This document shows, one piece after another, positions 1-62,914 of a DNA stretch of 64,000 nucleotides. Position 1 is the stretch's first letter, and each line of letters begins with the position of its first letter. Below the pieces are notes generated by a model. It ran no database searches, was not told the origin of the DNA, and was given only the letters and a program-made list of their open reading frames with translations. Position numbers and translations under genes: made by a program. The stretch comes from Metaphire vulgaris (lineage: Eukaryota; Annelida; Clitellata; Crassiclitellata; Megascolecidae), in the NCBI GenBank assembly GCA_018105865.1, contig CM030837.1, positions 3,918,975 through 3,982,974 of the forward strand, in the 5' to 3' direction.

Positions 1-148
1 GGGCCTGTATAGACGTTATAGTGTCACGCTTTCTTAGACCCCTCCTCTCGAGCTTGGTGGGTAGGCGGAGATTAATCATGGGAAGAATTTTCTCAAACAG
101 ATCTGCATTGGATCTTTAAAATTTTAATGTATGCATGGTGAGATTTAT

Positions 149-748
149 TTACTCACTCTCTTGATGTCCACCTGGCGTCCTCTCCGTCCCTGACCAATCA
201 ACCTGAGGCACTGCAGTATTTCCGTTGTTATCGTTGTTCGTTCGACAGTGATTCGATCGGACCGAGTGGGCGCGGCTTAAATCGAGCCCCGCCCACTCGT
301 CGCGATTGGCGGTGCAGCAGTGGGCGTCGTCGTCGTCAAGTGAAACTCCGCCTCCAAATTTTCGTCGGCTCTGAGCGGCGGAAACTTTTGCGGGCGGGGT
401 CGCGTCGGTTCCCAGCCTCTTGGCAGGAGGCACTGAACGTTCAGTCGGGGCTCCAGCGTCGTCGTCGTCGTCGTCGTTTCGTCGGCGGTGATTGGCTCTG
501 GCGTGAACAGTCTCGCGACTACTGGACGTCGGGTTCGATTGCGCAGCCAATCGGAGCGTCGACTTGAGGCTGGAGCCTGAACAAGGCGGGGCGATAACAG
601 AGTGGCAAATGTTATTTGAATTCCGGTCCGAAGTCGTAGGCGCTGTTCTTGATATCTGGAGCAGTCGAGACAGACCCTGAAGCCCGGTAGGAAGCCTGGA
701 TTGGCCGGAACCTCGCACTTTTGTTCCACTTTCGAGTGAACCATGATT
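149..748 (-). CDS. Candidate coding exon, unknown gene or alternative kinase 3' exon
   Basis: A strong acceptor (GCTTTCACAG|AAT) opens a 600-nt frame ending in TAA at 149-151. The peptide is disordered with GAC-coded Asp runs (RRRNDDDDDDAGAPTERSVP). The end is ambiguous: the stop overlaps a minus-strand AATAAA (144-149), so this may be a terminal exon, but AGAGA|GTGAGT just before the stop also looks like a donor. The codon bias and Asp runs resemble kinase exons 11 and 12, so it might belong to the same gene. A second, shorter frame (744-277) overlaps it. Confidence 0.42.
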   Translation of the reverse strand, partial: NHGSLESGTKVRGSGQSRLPTGLQGLSRLLQISRTAPTTSDRNSNNICHSVIAPPCSGSSLKSTLRLAAQSNPTSSSRETVHARANHRRRNDDDDDDAGAPTERSVPPAKRLGTDATPPAKVSAAQSRRKFGGGVSLDDDDAHCCTANRDEWAGLDLSRAHSVRSNHCRTNNDNNGNTAVPQVDWSGTERTPGGHQESE

Positions 749-894
749 CTGTGAAAGCAATCAATTAGCCTATAAATTTCTTAGGCTTAGGCCCATATGG
801 AAATCACTGCAATCTTCATCATTTCTTTTAGTGCTATACCGGTATATACAGTTGATAGATGGAATGAATTGGATGAGAAGATAACAATGGCTAC

Positions 895-1056
895 TGGTGT
901 AAACGCTCTCCCCCCAAACCTCAAAATCACCCCAAAAAAAAATCCCAGCACTTACACAAATTTTGCATTGAACTGTGTCTTTTCCCCTCCAACCAAGTCG
1001 ATTCCCCCCCCCCCGAAAGCCTCAATTCCCCCAGGCCTGGAGTCTGAATAAGACAC
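895..1056. mobile_element. MITE, family M, partial
   Basis: Shares ATTGAACTGTGTCTTTTCCC and CCAACCAAGTC and the right end GGCCTGGAGTCTGAATAAG with 50563-50719. The left end is degraded. Confidence 0.55.
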
Positions 1057-1286
1057 TGTATAGGATACAAGAGTTTTCTTGTATATATATATAACTGTAG
1101 ACTGCAGATGTAGTAAAGTGGCACTATATAGTAACTGAGTGAAGCATTTATGACATTGTATTTTTCAAAGTTTTGCTATTTGTAGATGGAAAGACAAGAA
1201 AACAAAGAATGAAAATGCACAGGAACAAATCTAACAGAGGACAGGATTGTAAAGAATGAAATTGTACAGAGACAGATCATAATGGG

Positions 1287-1689
1287 CAGTGGCGTAGCCA
1301 TGATTTCCGGAAGGGGGTTGATTTTTGGTTTGACCGTGACCAACATTGCAAAAATCATGACAAGCAAAAAACGTTATCTAGTTTTTGACGTGACAAGGAA
1401 AAATGGTATCACCTCTAGTTTTTGACGTGACAAACCAAAATACGTAGTCACCTCTAGTTTTTGACGTGACAAACCAAAAACGTAGTCACCTCTAGTTTTT
1501 TTGACGTGACAAGAAAAAAACAAAAAGGTCATTGTCTCTTACTTAAACCTTTACAGTCTATAGCCAAGTGGGGTTTGACCCTATATATAGTCGCGCCAAT
1601 AAATTAAAAATGCATGGAAACTCATTAAAAATATTTTGTTTTCGGCGGCCAAGGGGCGTTTAACCCCAACCCCCTTGGCTACGCCACTG
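1287..1689. mobile_element. hAT-like MITE, family G, with internal tandem repeats
   Basis: Ends CAGTGGCGTAGCCATG and CTTGGCTACGCCACTG; flanks ATAATGGG and ATAATTGG. Inside, a unit of about 36 bp with CACCTCTAGTTTTTGACGTG repeats three to four times (1377-1515). Confidence 0.78.
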
Positions 1690-1935
1690 ATAATTGGCGA
1701 AACAAGAGGTTCTCACAATGGGGCAAGACCCTACTGAATCTCTCTAAACCTCGTAATTATTCATGTTCTTTTATTTCTAAAAAACCATCATCTACTTAAC
1801 CTCAAGTAATCTTATTGTCATTGGCGATAAATCAGGCTATAACTAGCGGCTAATATAGGCTTAGATAAAATTCCAAGTGTTGGCACGTTTATAATTAAGA
1901 ACTAAAGAACTAATAATAATTAATTAATTAACCAA

Positions 1936-2097
1936 TTAGAGTATCCAGAACAATCTCTATGGTCACTGATCTATGCCCACCAGCAAGAAATTTGCTTCTG
2001 CCATTGGCGTCTATTAATAGACGACAATGGTTTCTATGGTTTCTGCCCACCAGTGGGCGGAGCAACCGGACTTTGTTAGTAAACACTGGATACTCCT
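1936..2097. mobile_element. MITE with GGAGTATCCAG ends, family H
   Basis: GAGTATCCAGAACAATCTC ... AACACTGGATACTCCTATA; the interior has the palindrome TCTATTAATAGA. Nearly identical to 45070-45240. Confidence 0.68.
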
Positions 2098-3364
2098 ATA
2101 AGTTAAAAGGCGTGGGCCTACATTTTTTTCAAACATTCTCTGCTGACGTCACGTGTATGTGTCTGGTTCTTAGAGTGCAAAGAAATGGGTTTATGTCACC
2201 GCGTCTATAAATGTTCTCTACTACATAGTGCCAACGCATTAGCTACGTTTGAAAAGCGAGGCGGTCTGCTGTTACCTGTCTCCCGATCGATAGACGGCGC
2301 TATCGATCGACGCACCGGGCAGAGGCAGAAACTAATTAATTTCGTTTTACTTAAAATAGAAGATAAAATATCACGTTTAAACTAAAGGCTATTAGCGTCA
2401 CTCCAGCATGCAGCGATACTACGATAGACCTTAAATGCCTATATCGAAAAGTCTATACAGGACACCGCAATGCATTGAATGCAATCACCGAAAAAAAGTA
2501 GACTACATGCGCGCGGGCGGTACTCGCGATACCAGTACCTTATATCGTCGCCATGGTAACAGCAACGATCACGAGCATGCATGTATGGGCTTCAAACGGT
2601 ATACACGCGATACAATTTACCGGTTATGCATGCATGCGACATTTTATTCCGTTAGGTCTAATAACGGATTTCCCAGGCAATCTGGACAATTTTCCAAACT
2701 AATCAAAGACTAAGCGCGATCCCTATCGTATCGTATATGTCCATCGGATATTTGCATGTCACGAACTCCGTATGTCTGATGACGTCATTTCTATATTTAG
2801 CCTACCGCCGCTGCAGTCGCCGTCGTCATGGCAGACGTCGTTGCCATGGTCACCTCGCCGTCGCATTGATCTTTCTTCGCTCGCTTTTCTTTTAATAAAC
2901 TGATGAGCACCGGTATACGACATCGCGTCGTCAAGTCAACCATGCGAGCATCTCCTGGCGGTTCAGCTGCAGCAGCAGCAGCAGCAGCCTTTGGTTCGTC
3001 GCATCTCCTCTCCTCACAATCTGCGACAGGACAGGACAGGACAGAATTATGCACTAAGTGGGCACTGGGCACCCTTGTTAATTATACGACAGTAAGCAAA
3101 TAATTATAATGATTCCAAACTGTAGTCTGGACCGAATCAATACACAATAATATACGGGCAGAGCGAGTGGTGCACATGCATGTGTACGCGATGCTCCTCC
3201 AATCACGGGCGATTCGTCAGGTAGAACGCTCCGCCATTAAGGCAAAAATCTGGGCTTAGTGCAACTTAAGCAAAGAGAAAAATCACACACACACGCACAC
3301 AGCAAACAGGACTCGGGGCTTTAGGCTTAAACCAGAAAAAATGATGACGGAGACCCTACGACAA

Positions 3365-3446
3365 TTAACCCCTTAACCGTGTATTTAACTATATATCTCA
3401 ATGTAAAATGGACGGATATATCCGGGATCCCCAGTTAAGGGGTTAA
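3365..3446. mobile_element. 80-bp TTAA-bounded MITE, family C
   Basis: TTAA, then CCCCTTAACCGTG ... CAGTTAAGGGG, then TTAA. The interior CAATGTAAAATGGACGGATA is shared with five other copies. A truncated inverted copy follows at once (3454-3481). TTAA flanks and CCC ends suggest a piggyBac-type mover. Confidence 0.75.
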
Positions 3447-3542
3447 TTTAAATTTAACCCCTTAACTGGGGATCCCGGATAAATTAGTCTAATTAAGTCA
3501 AGCACCGATATACCAGAAGTTGAAATCGTTTGTAAAAGATTC

Positions 3543-3973
3543 GGGGCCGTCCATAAATGACGTCACGCACTTAGGGGTGAGAGGGTTTAAACTTTGTGAC
3601 GATGTGTGATGATGGGGAGGGGGGAGTGGGTTTCCAGAAATGTGACGTCACATAATACTAAATATTTTTTAATACCGTAATGCTACGGTACCGCAAAATT
3701 GAACATACTTTATTTACACTTATAATTATTATGCATAATTTTTTAGAATGAATTTGACAAAGTTTCTGAATATTGTTTCAACTATAATAATTATAATGAA
3801 TATTTTCAAACGAAACGTTAATTTTGACATCGGAAATACGACAAGATGACGGGGGGGGGGGGTAACGCGTTGTGACGTCATATTTGAGGGGTCTGACTTT
3901 TTTGGCGACGTGTGACGAGGGGAAGGGGTCAAAACACTGCCAAAATCGCGTGACGTCATCTATGGACGGTCCC
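3543..3973. mobile_element. MITE with GGGCCGTCCAT ends
   Basis: Left GGGGCCGTCCATAAATGACG mirrors right TGACGTCATCTATGGACGGT. Contains the only AATAAA on the kinase strand downstream of its stop (3710-3715). A similar end occurs near 30690. Confidence 0.65.
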
Positions 3974-4102
3974 TTTTCTCTTCGGGTGGGGGTGGGGTGG
4001 GAGTGGGGTCAAATGGCATCTGTAGTGATACAGAGCAGTTAGGCAAGATCGAATGAGTTGGACGAAAAACACAGCTATATAGGGCATTAGATTAGGCCTA
4101 TA

Positions 4103-4290
4103 CAGTGGCGGCTCCAGGATTTGGCAAGTGGGGGGGGGAGCCGTTGGGGTGGTAACTTCTAATCATGGGGGCCGACCATTTGTTGTTAGGTATGTAGTAT
4201 TAAGTATAGGGTCCCAACCGGGGGGCCACTGGGGTGCCAGGCACTCAATAGGGGGCACGGCCCCCGGGCTCCCCTGTGGAGCCGCCACTG
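4103..4290. mobile_element. hAT-like MITE, family A
   Basis: Ends CAGTGGCGGCTCCAGG and GGAGCCGCCACTG; exact 8-bp duplication GGCCTATA (4095-4102, 4291-4298). Lies about 120 bp past the kinase stop, so it may sit in the 3' UTR. Relatives at 7650, 26114 and, diverged, 28074. Confidence 0.88.
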
Positions 4291-4407
4291 GGCCTATACA
4301 CAAGTCGCCCGCCGCTCAGAGTGACAAAAACGCAACGTGTTATCAAGTCGCTGGCGGCCAACGCGTTTTAAAATTAAATCAAATTATTGAAATTAATTAA
4401 ACATGTT

Positions 4408-56542
<52,135 letters not shown>

Positions 56543-56544
56543 AG

Positions 56545-56630
56545 TTGGGTGACGTCACAGCGCCCGTCCGGCCGGAAGTGACGTCGTCAACCTACGGACG
56601 GAGCCGCGACCTGCGCACTTCCGGTTTGAG
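56545..56630. promoter_or_regulatory. Candidate core promoter: ETS and CRE sites
   Basis: Just upstream of the kinase ATG (minus strand) are a full CRE palindrome TGACGTCA (56550-56557), a composite CCGGAAGTGACGTC (56572-56585), and a second ETS core on the other strand, CACTTCCGG (56616-56624). ETS/CRE composites are typical of CpG-island promoters. There is no TATA box in view. The region sits at the edge of a GC-rich block to about 58.7 kb. The transcription start is unknown. Confidence 0.45.
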
Positions 56631-57181
56631 GCTGGACGCTGGAGACGGATCAGACGGCATTGGAACTCGTGAAGAAGAAGAAGAAGATGATGATGATGAA
56701 GAGCAGAGACATCGCGGCGGTGGTTGTGGCGTAGAAGGTGATAGACGATGCGACGATCCGAACGGGGTTCGAACCCCATGACCGAGCAGCGGGTAACCAC
56801 CCCGGGGTTGGGTCCCCGACCGGGCCGTCGACCCTGCCGAGCGCAGACGGGTAGGACTCAGGACGAGCAGCGTCGCGACTGCATCGCTCGATCGCACGAT
56901 GATAATCCCAACGATGATATAATCCGGAAGAGGAGGAGAAGGAGGAGGAGGACAGCCGAAGATAAAGGAAACGACGTCTTCGATCCGTTTAGAATCCGCA
57001 AAATTTTCATATTCACAGTCGCTGGCCGAGAAAACGACGCTGGTGGTGGGGGAGGGAGGGGTGGAGAGAGAGAGAGGGAGGGGGCCAGAGGCAGAGGGGA
57101 CGCGAATGGCTATTTACGACATCCCTCTAATCGGAATTTCGCGAAATCTAACCATTCGCCCACCGATCTATCCGCCGCATT

Positions 57182-57182
<1 letters not shown>

Positions 57183-57264
<82 letters not shown>

Positions 57265-57293
57265 CGCTCGCTCGCTCGCTCGCTCGCTCGCTG
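57183..57293. repeat. CT, then CTCG repeat
   Basis: Pure CT to 57262, then eight GCTC units. Confidence 0.95.
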
Positions 57294-57465
57294 TCTAGCT
57301 CTCCCTATGCAGACCGGCTCGGCGACGAGATTCCTACCATTTCCGGGCGAATGTCGTTCGCTTCATCAACCGACAGATGTCGCCAGAGACGATCGTCTAC
57401 AACACGCCCCCGCCGGCCGGCCGATGATCTATGGCGTACACAAAGATCCGGCTTCTTTCCCGCGC

Positions 57466-57565
<100 letters not shown>

Positions 57566-57631
57566 GTGCGTGAGTGTGTATGTATGTCCACATGCCTGAA
57601 TAATAACGACGATGCGCGCGGCGCGCTACAC

Positions 57632-57664
57632 CGGCGCGCACGCGCGCGCGCGCGCGCGCACACA
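57632..57664. repeat. CG/CA alternating repeat
   Basis: GCGCGCACGCGCGCG-type alternation over about 30 bp, a strong Z-DNA former, inside the GC-rich upstream block. Confidence 0.9.
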
Positions 57665-58961
57665 TTTAAATGAACCGATCGGCGGCGTACGTAGAGGCGC
57701 GCCTTCGTTCCTGCGTCGTACAAACGGTACGCGACAGAGGCGCACGTCGTCGCCTCGCGTCCGCTCAGGGCCCCCGCCGAACCCGCGCTGCGACCGGTAA
57801 TCACAGCCCGATCGAACGACGACGGCGGGGCGGCGACGGCGGCCAGACAAACCAAACATCCGTATTCGTCGACGTATTGTGACCCCTCTCTCCCTCTCTC
57901 CCTCCCTCCCTCGCTCTCCCCTGCGCTGCGGGAGGAGGAAGGAGTCCCGTGTCCTAGTGCCATTTGCCATGTTAATTACCTCGCCCCTCCCCCTTCCCTT
58001 CTGTCGTTTAATTTTGCGCGCCCGACCGAAGAGCTCCCGGCTATCCGAATAGCGGCGCCGCCGCCGCCACCTCGACAGGGACCGGGGTTTGGGGGGGGGG
58101 GGATTCGGACAGAGGGAATCAGGGAAACGACGAACTAAAGAAATCTTACACGTCCATCGTTACATTAATATTTAATTAGTGCAATATATATCTAAATCGC
58201 CGGTGAAGAGACGGATGGGGGGAGGGGGGTGGACTCTGGTACCGTATTTATACACCAGGTGTCGTCGTATGTTCAGTAGTTGCACGGCTCGGATATGTTT
58301 TTTGCTAAAGCGTTTTTTGAGAGAAGATTTTGGCTGAGATAATAATAGAATGCACGGTCAGTCATCGCCTAATTTCGCCTTCTTCCGCCGCTCATCTCCC
58401 CTCCCTCCCCCCATCGGTCTGTCGCCGCCGAGTGCTTGCTTGCGCGCGTTGACACGGGCGCGAGTCTCAATCCCCTGCCGCCGCCGCCGCCGCCGCCCGC
58501 CCGCCCGTCTGTCCGTCTGACCGGGCGGTCGGCTCGTCGCCGTCGCCTGCGACGGGAACTCGGGATACGTGTCACAGAATCCAATCAATACGGGATCTTA
58601 AGGCGCCGGAGACGACGTCGAGGAGATAACAGAAGGGCGTTACGACGATCGAAGCTGTCGGGTGGTGGGGCGGGGGCGAGAGGGAGGCATGGAGGGGTAG
58701 TCACGGCGCAAACAAATGAACCGAACCAACTGGGGTACTCAACGATCATTGTTATCTATGGAACTCGAAATGTAAGCCGAGCGCCGAGTGTTGTTCTAGG
58801 GTCACTGAATGCGAAGGTGAGAGACTCAACTTCCGGGAAGGATGTGTAGTTTACTCGTCATTCGCTAGGTGGGAGTTACTTATTCACTCGCTAGGTGGCG
58901 ACTGTGGCAGCCAACCGGCTAAGTAGACGCCGTAATCTCGTTCAAAACTGTACTGTATATA

Positions 58962-59011
<50 letters not shown>
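58962..59011. repeat. TA repeat
   Basis: About 50 bp of pure TA. Confidence 0.95.
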
Positions 59012-59012
<1 letters not shown>

Positions 59013-59264
59013 CATTTGTTCCATTTCCAACATCAAACCGAAATGCATGTTCTTTCTGTCGACCTTTGATATGCATCTCTCTTTTCTCAAAGCTAAGACT
59101 TTTATCGGATCTTGGCCAAGGCTGGAGCCGACTATAGCGCTAAAAGCCTAAGGTTTTGGCTTATCTTAACTAACTAACTAACTCAACGCAAAACCCATGG
59201 CTTATCGGATCCAACAGCAAGGCTGGAGACTGGTCTGGACAACCTATCTGGGGTTAAAACATCA

Positions 59265-59460
59265 ACCCATTGGTAGGGCCTTTCAGGTTTTGGCCAGTTA
59301 AACCTTATCTGTGCAATGGTAACCCGGACCCAGACCTGCCTTCCACCAGCGCTAAACATTCCCCGTCAAAACCCATTTGAAAACACATCTGTTTAATTGT
59401 GCAGTCCAGTCACGGATACAACACAAACTTGATTGAGTAGGCGCAATATAAATAGCTCAT
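59265..59460 (+). pseudogene. LINE 3' end fragment (copy 1)
   Basis: Contains the degraded equivalent of an LPPAL...FENTS tail followed by AGGCGCAATATAAATAGCTC. The same end recurs at 59690-60000. It is typical of the CR1/L2-like C-terminal motif (WNALPPAL, LKTHLF). Confidence 0.45.
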
Positions 59461-59689
59461 GATGTTCTGTCTTTCGTTCTTGTTGTCATTTCAAAAGACC
59501 ATGGTCTTTGTCCGAACTATCTGGTCCGATCTGCTCCAGCCAACATCAAATTCAGCCATTGGTAGACCAGGCCTTAGAAGAAATGGTTTTGGGACCAGCC
59601 TCTACCAAATGGCCAGGGGCGTCATTTGGGGCAGAAACTTTCACTGTTCGTCTTCGGAAAGTCGGCCCCTAAATTGGCTGGCTAAATAG

Positions 59690-60000
59690 GTAAAAAGACT
59701 GAAAAGCCAACAACAGTATTTTTACGCCGGACCCCATGCCTGGAACGCCCTTCCACCAGCGCTAACGGAAAAAATTGATAATGTAGCCCGTCGCTTTCTT
59801 TTTGCGTAAACATTTGAAGACACATCTTTGTTTGGCTTTTTTGGTATAATAATTGACATAATTTTCCTGACATTAAATTGTAATGCGCTTGAGGGCTTGA
59901 TTGAATGATTAGGCGCAATATAAATAGCTCAAAACATTACATTAACATGAAACTTGTCAGCTCGGTCTTTCGTTCTTGTTGTCATTTCAAAAGCTGCCAA
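59690..60000 (+). pseudogene. LINE 3' end fragment (copy 2)
   Basis: Plus-strand reading gives FYAGPHAWNALPPALTEKI, then after a frameshift KHLKTHL, the hallmark of the C-terminal end of CR1/L2-type LINE proteins. It is followed by GGCGCAATATAAATAGCTC and a stretch (CTTTCGTTCTTGTTGTCATT) that also follows copy 1, so the two are related insertions or a duplication. Confidence 0.6.
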
Positions 60001-60612
60001 CCATTCGTCCACTCGGTGTTCCTGAATTCGCTGAATGGCCTGGTTTTAAAGATTGTCAGTGGGCCCTAAATTTTATCAAAAAACCAAACGAGATTCTTAT
60101 GTAAAGGTTCGAATTCAATAAAAAAGGTTCATTTACTCCAGAAAACCTTCCAGAGGTTTTCTAAAATGCCTAAATAAAAGGTTTGTGAATGGGGCTGAAA
60201 TACTTTTTAGATAAAAGAATACCATTGACCGAACCAGTTCGCAGTTCACACTGTGACGTCACTGTTCAACTTTTATTGTTATTCTTTACCTATTATTACA
60301 CTGTGTAAATATCTGTCTCGTTATTATAAAAAAAATCGTTTAAGTTAAACTCGAAAGGGGACACGCGTCGGCGAATATTGCAAACACGAGATCACCCCCA
60401 CCGCGCCCACCCCAACACCCATGTCCCCTCCCCCTCCCCGAAGATACGCAAGGATGACCGCTCTGCATCGAGTCACCGCTACCACCAAAAATGTTTAGAG
60501 AGAACGAAGTCAAAGATCAGCTTTCACCGGACTTCTTTTTTAAACATTAGGCCTAAACGGGTGGCCGAGACCAGCCACTGAGGCTAGTCGTATACGACGA
60601 AAGTTCCCGGAT

Positions 60613-60613
<1 letters not shown>

Positions 60614-60675
<62 letters not shown>

Positions 60676-60714
60676 CCTCTCTCTCTCTCTCCTCCCTCTC
60701 TCTCTCCCCTCTCT
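60614..60714. repeat. CT repeat beside exon C
   Basis: CT with CCT interruptions, starting just beyond the possible stop of exon C. Confidence 0.93.
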
Positions 60715-60724
60715 GCTGACGTCA

Positions 60725-60897
60725 TCAGTAGTTAATAGTCTGCGTTCCGCATGTCCATCGACAGGTGTAGTACCGAAATGCCGGACTCTCGGGGAAGCTG
60801 AAATAGAAGCAGAAGATCCAGTCGAACCAGCAACCGTAGATGGTGTACAGTGCTCGACGAACGCGTGGTGTTCTGACGTCATTTCCGGAGGAACCGC
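60725..60897 (-). CDS. Exon C, possible last exon of the upstream gene
   Basis: Acceptor TTCTTTAG|GC. Two frames are open. The one that matches exon B's phase is rich in Trp, Phe, Tyr and Cys (WFDWIFCFYFSFPESPAF) and stops at TGA 60725-60727, making this a terminal exon. The other frame, phase 0, is Ser/Thr/Ala-rich (TPSTVAGSTGSSASISA), resembles the tone of exon A, and runs on into the neighbouring CT/GA repeat. The sequence alone does not decide between them. Confidence 0.42.
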
Positions 60898-61285
60898 CTA
60901 AAGAAACGAAAACTGTATTAATTAGTTAGCGTTTCGGGGAAACGAAGAGGAGTGTGGGTGATCTAGTCCATAGGCGTAAACTCCTATTATAGGCCTCTAG
61001 GCTCGATCCCTCAAACTTTTTGAGATGCCACCGTAGAGAAAGGGAAGGTAAATGGGTTGTCCCCCCACTTATTCAATAAAGTTTGCGCCAATGGTCTAGA
61101 CTCTATTCTGAACGCTGGTTACCATTGGCGTAAGCTTGGAAGAAAAAGTGGGGGCCCAACCCCATACCTTCCCCTTTCCTACGGTAGACTTACTGATTTT
61201 ATAATCTTCTGATCACTGACAAGTCGTCGCTCAGATGAATCGGTTTATAGATTTTTAAACTTGGGTAAGAATTAGGTAAAGATTC

Positions 61286-61560
61286 GCCCATACTCGATTT
61301 CGAGCTTCGGGCCCGGCGCTGATCTCCGGTGACAGGCAAGCAGCGACGCAGGTGGCTAAAGCCATTAATATAGAGTAGTTTGCCATTGCTTTCTCTAGAC
61401 CCGCGCTTTACCTTCGCAGCCAAGCTGCTACTCAGTTATCACCGCCCTCTAACGAATGAAGGCTGAGTCGACCTTAGGGCTCCTGCGGGGATCGAACCCG
61501 CGAGTCCGCGACCTTCTGCTCCATCGTCCAGGGTTGTTACCACTCTGCTAACTTCCCGCA
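61286..61560 (-). mobile_element. tRNA-headed SINE sharing the 5S-SINE body
   Basis: The minus-strand head is tRNA-like: GCGGGAAGTTAGCAGAGTGG (box A) and GGTTCGATCCC (box B), with ends that could pair as an acceptor stem. The rest (GGTCTAGAGAAAGCAATGGC, TTAATGGC, AGCCACCTGCGTCGCTGC, GGAGATCAGCGCCGG) is the same body that carries a 5S head at the other two sites. Not a working tRNA gene: there is extra length between the boxes and it is fused to the body. Confidence 0.75.
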
Positions 61561-61659
61561 CTAATTAGAATTACATGTAGATCTGGATAAATTGTCCCTT
61601 ATTGATCAGGACTGCAGAGCAGGTGGCTTATTAAAGGGGCCGCCAACAAACTCAGTGAT

Positions 61660-61880
61660 CCTGTTCTACTCAGCGTAGAAACTGAGGAACTGACTTTGAC
61701 CACATCATAGACCACTTCACATCAGTAAAAGGCTAAAAGCAAGAAAAGTGCATCTGTAGTTTTAATTTTGTCAGTAAAATACCACGATCTCTATTAATTA
61801 AAGATTTGCTAACCTGCTAATTTAATTTTCTCACCCACCCCCTCGCTGCCACTGGCGCCAAATATCCTAGGCACGCCCTT
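61660..61880. repeat. Dispersed repeat, copy 2 (see 41955)
   Basis: Same order of shared blocks as 41955-42195, with substitutions and small gaps. Ends with GGCGCCAAATA against GGGGCACCAAATA in copy 1. Lies beside exon B of the upstream gene. Confidence 0.55.
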
Positions 61881-61905
61881 GGTATTGACATTAAACTGTC
61901 ATCAC

Positions 61906-62053
61906 CTGGTGCTTTGGAGGACGATAAGATCCAGAAGGTGTCGACGTCTTTGCAGAGATCCTGACCTCTCTTCCCAAGCATCGACTTCTCGACTATGGGA
62001 CGATTCGAAGTACGAAGAGTCACGGTAGACTGGTTCCCTGTCGTCTCGCTGCC
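61906..62053 (-). CDS. Exon B of an unrecognised upstream gene
   Basis: Acceptor TTTGCCAG|GGC in phase 0, donor GCACCAG|GTGATG leaving one base. Reads SETTGNQSTVTLRTSNRPIV, then EKSMLGKRGQDLCKDVDTFW. Continues exon A directly. No motif recognised. The intron between A and B is full of TAG/TAA/TGG trinucleotide repeats. Confidence 0.6.
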
Positions 62054-62202
62054 CTGGCAAATAATAATATTTAAATCCAGACATTATCGTAAGCAACAAA
62101 CCTGGACCTATTCATCAACACCGAGGATGAACGTTAACCCCACTGGAACCTCTCCAATATCTGCTGCGTATCGAGGAAAATAACTCTTCAAGGGAATGTA
62201 AT

Positions 62203-62211
62203 AGTAGTAGT

Positions 62212-62277
<66 letters not shown>

Positions 62278-62394
62278 AGTAACAACAATAATAATAATAA
62301 CAATAATAATAGTAATAATAATAATAACAGTAGTAGTAGTGGGTGGTGGTGGTGTAGTGGTAGTGGTAGTAGTAGTAGTAGTAGCAGCAGCAGC

Positions 62395-62447
<53 letters not shown>

Positions 62448-62448
62448 C

Positions 62449-62482
<34 letters not shown>

Positions 62483-62575
62483 ACAACAATAATAATAATA
62501 ATAACAATAATAATAATAATAATAATAATAATAGTAATAATAATAGTGGTAGTGGTGGTGGTGGTGGTGGTGGTG

Positions 62576-62638
<63 letters not shown>

Positions 62639-62640
62639 AA
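62203..62640. repeat. TAG/TAA/TGG trinucleotide complex
   Basis: Several alternations of TAG, AAT/AAC and TGG blocks over about 440 bp. The AAC-AAT block (62281-62325) recurs at 62481-62545, so a larger segment was duplicated. Confidence 0.93.
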
Positions 62641-62785
62641 AGAAGCAGTAGTAACCCAGATTCGGGTAAGCAGTAAGGGTCTTCCCTGGCACTTACGTCC
62701 AATAATGGTGAAGGCCTATGGGGGAAATAAAGGCAAAGTGTAAGTCGGGCAGAGGTCTTTCTCACCGGTGAGCAACTAAACATAC

Positions 62786-62914
62786 CTGAGACGAGGGCGT
62801 CGTAGTTGAAACGGAAGTGGAATTTACATCGGTGATTGTGCTTGGATCAACCGATTGAACGTAGCAGGTGCCCTGCGAATCTTTGCCTGCTTTCACCTTC
62901 GTCACAATGATCTC
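62786..62914 (-). CDS. Exon A of an unrecognised upstream gene
   Basis: 43 codons, phase 0 at both ends. Acceptor ATGAAACAG|GAG, donor TCTCAG|GTATGT. Reads EIIVTKVKAGKDSQGTCYVQ, then a Ser/Thr-rich end, STSVSTTTPSSQ. The preceding part of the gene lies beyond a hAT relic at 63031-63937 and the window edge. The family is not recognised. Coding support rests on good splice sites, matched phase with exon B and balanced composition. Confidence 0.6.

Larger units (their letters stand above)
1..4407. other. 3' flank of kinase gene
   Basis: Apart from the exon at 149-748 and the elements listed, 2100-3250 is a CpG-richer unique stretch with a short CAG run (2970-2988) and no convincing frame. A GC-rich candidate promoter could lie here, but I see no gene. 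Confidence 0.5.

Noticed and set aside
61475..61560. tRNA gene
   Set aside because: Box A and box B are present but the unit has extra length between the boxes and is fused to the SINE body.
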